Of a stretch of 64,000 nucleotides of DNA, positions 58,802 to 64,000 are shown one piece after another. The notes under the pieces are model-generated. The model ran no database searches. It had not been told where the DNA came from and saw only the letters and a list, made by a program, of their open reading frames with translations. Position numbers and translations under genes: made by a program. How positions within the stretch are numbered: the stretch's first letter is position 1; the number at the start of each line of letters is the position of its first letter. This DNA is from Jaltomata sinuosa (lineage: Eukaryota > Streptophyta > Magnoliopsida > Solanales > Solanaceae), in assembly GCA_003996215.1 (NCBI GenBank), contig QJPP01005274.1, positions 219,559-283,558 on the forward strand, given 5' to 3'.

Positions 58802-60152
58802 TAATAATTCATTTTTAACGAAATATCATGCATTATCTATGAATTCAAGATATACTAATCTTTTCTAATCAACAATAATTTGACAATTAAATGAGAACAT
58901 ACGATGTTGATCAAGAAGTCATCTACCGAAAGTTTGAATGTTCAACTTTTTCCTACGAACTCTTTAAGATAATTCAAATAACACATTAAGAATCAATCTA
59001 AAATTTTCAATCATATATGGAGAAATTATTCGATAGATAATTATTGAAAATCAAAATCTCTAAAAAGTAAATCAATGAAGAAATAACTATTATGCAATGG
59101 CCAAAAAACTAAATCAACCAAAAAATAACTATTATGCATGAGAATATAGATCTGTTCATGAAGATCTGACAAAACAACAACACCACATATTTGTATAATA
59201 TGTATAGTTGTGTGATATGTATCTAGAAATATTGCGTATGAAGCATGCAATGTGAAGAAAATTCTCCTAACAGCATACTCGAATTGTGGAACAAATAAAA
59301 TATTTGGTGAAAACTATAATTTTTGGTCTTTTATGTGAGTTTTAAATACTTGAAAAAAAATGATTGTAGCATTATTACGAAAATAAGCTGTCTATTCAAT
59401 ACATATATCTTAGCCTTTTAAATATAGTGATTGAAAAAAATAATTGGAAAAAAAGACAAAAATTCAAAAGAAGAAAAACTAAATATCATCATTGGTCATA
59501 GAGAGCTGTCACATCACTGTGTCTATATTATGCTTTATATATTATATATATATATATATAGGAGGATATACAAAATCACATATTAAAATAAAATTTAAAA
59601 CTCATAATTATTGTAATTACTTTTGTTCAGTTATTAAAATCTTCTATATTCCTTATACTTATGACTGAAATAATGGTCTTATATTAATAGGCCATTAATT
59701 TAATTAATAATTGTATTACTACCTTAAATAAAAGGAAAAATTCAAAAGAGTAGTTACTCATTTTTGTATTCTGTTATTGAGATGATCTCCTCTTCCCTAC
59801 TTTACTTTTACCAAAAATTATGTAGCTACAATATAAACCTAATTTGGACATAATAAATAAATAATTGTATAAGTATGAGTGAAGAAAATAAAAGAACAAA
59901 ATGAGGTAAATGTGTGTACATAATATACACAACTAGATTCTACCATGAACATTTAAAAGTCGAGAATATCACTTTTAATTTGACAATACTAATTCTAATT
60001 GTAACATCATTTAATTAACTAAAATATCTAAGCAATTTACTATTAGTCCATTTGTCTATTTTACTTTTAATTTTGCAAAGGATAAATTGATCTAAAGAGA
60101 AAAATAAAATTTTGAATGAGTTAGCTATTTAGTTGTAGCTCAACTCACTAAA
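58802..60152. other. AT-rich non-LTR DNA, no gene seen
   Basis: 1.35 kb with no recognisable coding frame on either strand. It holds a near-duplicate of about 33 bp (59069-59101 and 59108-59140, sharing AAATAACTATTATGCA) and a further AT run near 59541-59562. This may be the only original (pre-insertion) chromosomal sequence in the window. Confidence 0.6.
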
Positions 60153-62363
60153 TGTCACGATCCAACTGGGCCGTGATTGGCACCGACATTAATTCTCCTG
60201 TGGGAGAATCAAACAACCCCAAACCCAACTCTCTAACTTGACCAATTGAAAAGAAAAAAGATAAATATTCCACTTAACCCATAATGAATCAAGGTTTATA
60301 TAAATAATAAAAGAATGTGCGAAAAACAGTCAACTAAACATATCCTTAGAAACTACATGTCATCATCCAGAACTCTAAACCAACATAGTTAAGAATCCAA
60401 TAATCACTAAAAGTAGTAAGATAAGAGAGTTCCATTGTCCATAAGAAGGACAACAACTCGTGGAGGATCCATGGCAGCCTTAGAAGTAGTGCTCACCCTT
60501 GGATCTGTAGCCGGTCTCTCTACTCTAGCCGAGGTCGCATCTCAGCCTCTGGAATACAGTTTGCACTTAACAAAAGAAGATCACAAGGTAGTATCAGTAT
60601 AACACACTACGTACTGGTAGGTATCATAGGTCGATCCAACAATATAACATGAAAGCAACAAAACATATAACAAGTAACAGGACTCCAACACTTAGCATAT
60701 AAGAAATGAACATATAGTCTTTCAAATAAATTCAACAATAACCAATTCAAGTTCACAATTCATAGAATAGTACCATAAGTAGGAAAAGGAGTAATCACAC
60801 TCAACAACTATCTCACTCATTGCTATATCCACCAATCTCTACTCATATAGCCTGTATCTCTAGTCTCACATCAGTTCTCGTCCAACTCATCGTAGTAAGC
60901 AATTCAATAATATAAAACAAGAAAAAAGGGTGCACACACATGCTATGGGTATTATTTATGCCCAATAGCCATGACCTACCGAGGACCCTAGGTGTCCATG
61001 TATCATACCAACGTGGAATCTGTTCCATATCAAATATATAAACACAATATATGTATAACTAGGTTTTCAGACCCATATTCTCATGAGGATACTCAGTGCC
61101 CAAGATACTATTCATACTTAGTCATTTCAGCTCACTTATCACTTTCTGTTCATTTTGCCTATTCATACAAGCATAACAGGGAAAACATATATAATTCAAC
61201 CATATTTGAAGACTAATCACAGGTTATACAATTTTACTACAAACATGCAATAAGGTGAGTCTTAACTCCAATTCAAACCATAACCTACCTCGAGTGAAGA
61301 TATAACACCCATAATCTAGTTCACCACTTCCTTATCCTTTATTAACTCTCCAGAACGTACAAGGTCTAGAAATAACAATAATATAAGAGAAATTAGTCAA
61401 TTACCCTTCATTTCAGGCTTTGAGAATCAAACCCAATCATTCTACCCGTTAAACGAGATTTTTAGCATTCTCCAAGGGTTAGTTAATTGCTAATTAGACT
61501 CATTACATTCATAGGATAAAGAACCCAATATTTCTAATCAAGTTCATATATTTTTCATCATTTTTAAGCCTAAAAGTTTCACCTTTATGGAGCCCAAGGT
61601 TCTCCACTAGCCTTAAATATGTTAAGAACTAATAAATTCATGCTAGAACTCATAAAAAAATAATTTAAGATCAATTCTAGGTGATTTTGAACCTACCCAT
61701 GGGGTTCTTCCCCAAGTTCATGCTTCTAGTGCTTAATTGCAAGAAATTCACCATTAATCCTTCTTTCAAAGGTCTAAGAAAGATAATTAATCAAGAAATT
61801 AAGAGTTCTACGGATTACTTACCTCAAACGATGGAGTTTGCCCTAAAATTCTTGGAAAAATCACTTTTGAGAGCTCTAGGATGAAGTTGAGTTATGAGGA
61901 AATTAACTAAAAAAACTGCAGAACACACAGGTATACTGCCCATTTCCTCATCGCGATGGATGCTTTCTTTATTGCGATGGATCATTGCAATGAGGTGTCC
62001 TTCTGTCACGGTAAAGGAAATTTCTAGAGCACTGTCATCTCAATCCCAAACCCTCATTTTCCAATACACATTATTTCATAGACACCACAAATTATTCTCA
62101 ATGCGACAACTATCATATCTTGAGTTCTACGACTCTGATTCTCATTCAGAAGCTTCCTACGGATCCTACGACAGTTGGCTTTATAAAAGTAGATACCACA
62201 CTACCCCACAACATCACACAAAAAATGAATTACGTCTAAGACACAGAACACTATATTTTAGTCTGAGCTCACCCTAGCTCGAGATTTTCAATTCTAACCT
62301 AGGAACATTTCTAGCCGGGTACTTATGTCTTAATTTAGCTTAGCGATAGAACACGTCACTACA
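60153..62363 (-). repeat. T 3' LTR
   Basis: 2211 bp. Borders are set by analogy: the left reads TGTCACGATCC, like other LTR ends here, and the right reads GTCACTACA next to a purine-poor remnant of the priming site. The partner LTR is outside the window, so the borders cannot be confirmed. Open frames at 60992-61216 and 61894-62277 run against the element and resemble nothing. Confidence 0.75.
62177..62185 (-). promoter_or_regulatory. TATA box candidate of T LTR
   Basis: TATAAAGCC on the minus strand about 180 bp into the LTR. No second copy is available to test conservation. Confidence 0.4.
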
Positions 62364-62439
62364 TTAGATACCAATTAAAAAATTGTTCATCTCCGAATGA
62401 CACTAAGTAGAGAAACAAGAAATAAAATGAAGATTACCT

Positions 62440-63182
62440 GAATCAGTGAACAAGTGAGGATATTTGTCCCGCATGTCTGCCTTAGTCTCCTAAGTGGCCT
62501 CCTCAATAGGACGGTTCTTCCACTGGACCTTCACAGATGCAATTTATTTGGTTCTCAACTTCCAAACATCTCAATCAAGAATAACAACAGCCTCTTCTTT
62601 ATAAGAGAGGTTCTCATCTAACAGTATTGAAACACAGCAAATGATGTAATTACCATCCCCATGGTATATCTTAAGCATTGACATATGGAATACTAGATAA
62701 ACTCCTAACAGACAAGGTGGTAAAGCCAACCTATAAGCCACTAACCCCACCTTCTGAAGAATCTCGAAGGGCCCAATATATCACAGACTTAACTTGTCTC
62801 GCTTTACAAATCGCATAACACCCTTCATGGGTGAGACATTGAACAAAACTTGCTCATCTTTCACAAAGTGCATGTCTCTAACCTTTCTATCTGCATACTC
62901 TTTCCGCTGGCTTTGAGCCGCTAAAAGTTTTCCTTGGATAAACATCACCCTTTCCATAAAGTCTCTTACCAAGTCCATACCCAAAGGTTTTGCTTCAGAT
63001 GAATCAAACCAACTGATGGGAGACCTACACCTCCTTCCATATAAAGCTTCAAATAGGGACATGTCTATGCTGGAGTGGTAACTGCTACTATAAGCAAACT
63101 CCGCCAGGGCTAGATACTGATCCCAATGACCCCCAAATTCCATTACACATGCGCGAAGCATGTACTTTAGCACCTGAATCAT
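62440..63182 (-). pseudogene. T integrase C-terminal half and chromodomain, broken
   Basis: From 63182 to 62781 the frame is open: MLRACVMEFGGHWDQYLALAEFAYSSS, ALYGRRCRSPISW, AQSQRKEYADRK and VSPMKGVMRF. Below that stops appear. The chromodomain is still readable in pieces (ASVKVQWKNRPIEEAT, then a stop where Trp is expected, then MRDKYPHLF). Sense and order match U, V and Z. Confidence 0.88.
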
Positions 63183-63185
63183 ATG

Positions 63186-63960
63186 CTAGAACTTTTCGTC
63201 AGTTTGAGGGTGAAAGGTTGTACTCAGGTCCAATCCTGTCCCCAACTCTTTGTGCAACTTTTTCAATAAATGAGAGGTGAACTGGGTGCCCCTATCAAAA
63301 ATAATGGAGATAGACACCCCATGCAGTCGAACAATCTCATTCAGATAAACTTTAGCCAGCTTGGTTGCATAATAAGTCACCTTCATAGGGATATAGTATG
63401 CAGATTTTGTCAACTTGTCAATAATAACCCAAATTGGTTCGTACTTCCCCAAAGTATTGGGAAGGCCAACCACAAAATCTATTCTTTCCCACTTCTACAG
63501 GAATGGGCATCCTCTGAAATGTACAGCCAGCTTTATGATGCTCATATTTTACTTGCTGGTAGTTTTAGAATTTCAACACGAAGTCCACAGTATCCTTCTT
63601 CATTCCATGCCACCAGTAATGTTGCTTCAGGTCTTGGTACATCTTGGTCACACCAGGATGTATGGAATACTTAGAACTATGAGCCTCAATAAGAATGGTA
63701 GGAATCAACTCCTCAACACAGGGCACACAAACATGCCTTTTGATCCTTAGAACACCTTCATCATCAATGAAGGCCTCCTTGGACTTACCTCACAACACCT
63801 TGTCATGAATTTTGCTAAATTTCACATTATCAAACTGCTTACCTTTGATTTGCTAAAGGAAAAAGGACCTCTCCTATACACATGCTCTCCTATACACATG
63901 CTAGTAAGCCACCCCTTTTAGAAACATCCAACCTCATGAAGCTGTTAGATAGAGCCTAAA
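63186..63960 (-). pseudogene. T RNase H end and integrase N-terminal half, broken
   Basis: The lower piece (63186-63473) has TLGKYEPIWVIIDKLTKS, VRLHGVSISIIFDRGTQF and FHPQTDEK; the catalytic Asp of FDRG is kept, but the family's SDRG Ser is Phe. Above it the zinc domain is readable (HSSKYSIHPG, YWWHGMKK), yet one Cys has become Phe and a stop replaces the next residues. A 17-bp tandem duplication (TCCTATACACATGC type) sits near 63873-63903. Confidence 0.85.
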
Positions 63961-64000
63961 TATCTCTAGCCAATGGTCATCTAGCAATGTTCAGGTAAGC

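Larger units (their letters stand above)
60153..64000 (-). mobile_element. Ty3/gypsy chromodomain retrotransposon T, cut by the window end
   Basis: The 3' LTR (60153-62363) and the integrase end of pol are present; the rest lies to the right. The LTR has TGTAGTGACG...CGTGACA ends in element sense. The coding part has stops, shifts and lost zinc ligands, so it is dead. The domain order and C-terminal chromodomain fit the Tekay/Del type. The left target should be CTAAA (60148-60152); the other copy is outside the window. Confidence 0.85.

Noticed and set aside
61894..62277. 127-codon + strand frame in the T LTR
   Set aside because: It runs against the element, matches nothing, and lies in non-coding LTR sequence.

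Overview
This window is plant repetitive DNA, almost entirely LTR retrotransposons. Six Ty3/gypsy elements are stacked inside one another, a seventh runs off the right edge, and no intact host gene was recognised. The gag-pol proteins, the methionine-tRNA primer sites and the long LTRs suggest a Solanaceae-type nuclear genome, probably pericentromeric heterochromatin. That assignment rests on familiarity with the families, not on a search.

The nest can be read exactly from 5-bp target duplications and LTR ends. Element X (+ strand, 5' end outside the window) holds everything from 1 to 58017. Its 5' LTR was split at 888/49879 by element Y (889-49873, + strand, TSD TTAGG). Y's 5' LTR was split by Z (4288-24669, - strand, TSD ATTAT), and Z's gag was split by U (10976-22190, - strand, TSD CCCTG). 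Y's 3' LTR was split by W (30665-48662, + strand, TSD CACTT), and W's pol was split by V (36246-46786, - strand, TSD CTATT). The order is therefore X, then Y, then Z and W, then U in Z and V in W. With inserts removed, Y is about 10.6 kb, Z 9.2 kb, U 11.2 kb, W 7.5 kb and V 10.5 kb.

V is the only element with an uninterrupted polyprotein (1621 residues, gag-protease-reverse transcriptase-RNase H-integrase-chromodomain). Its LTRs differ by roughly 1% by hand count, so it is young and may be mobile. W has LTRs about 2% apart, four frameshifts and one stop; it resembles the CRM-type chromoviruses, and its pol frame runs into its own 3' LTR. U and Z are chromodomain (Tekay/Del-type) elements killed mainly by TAG codons. 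X and Y belong to one decayed family with LTRs over 3 kb and shrunken internal regions.

Right of X, 58018-60152 is an AT-rich island that is not LTR retrotransposon. It holds the most unusual feature: a 401-bp minus-strand relic of a mitovirus-type RNA-dependent RNA polymerase (58377-58777), in three frames and bracketed by two microsatellites. From 60153 to the end lies the 3' LTR and the integrase end of another minus-strand chromodomain element, T, which continues beyond the window.
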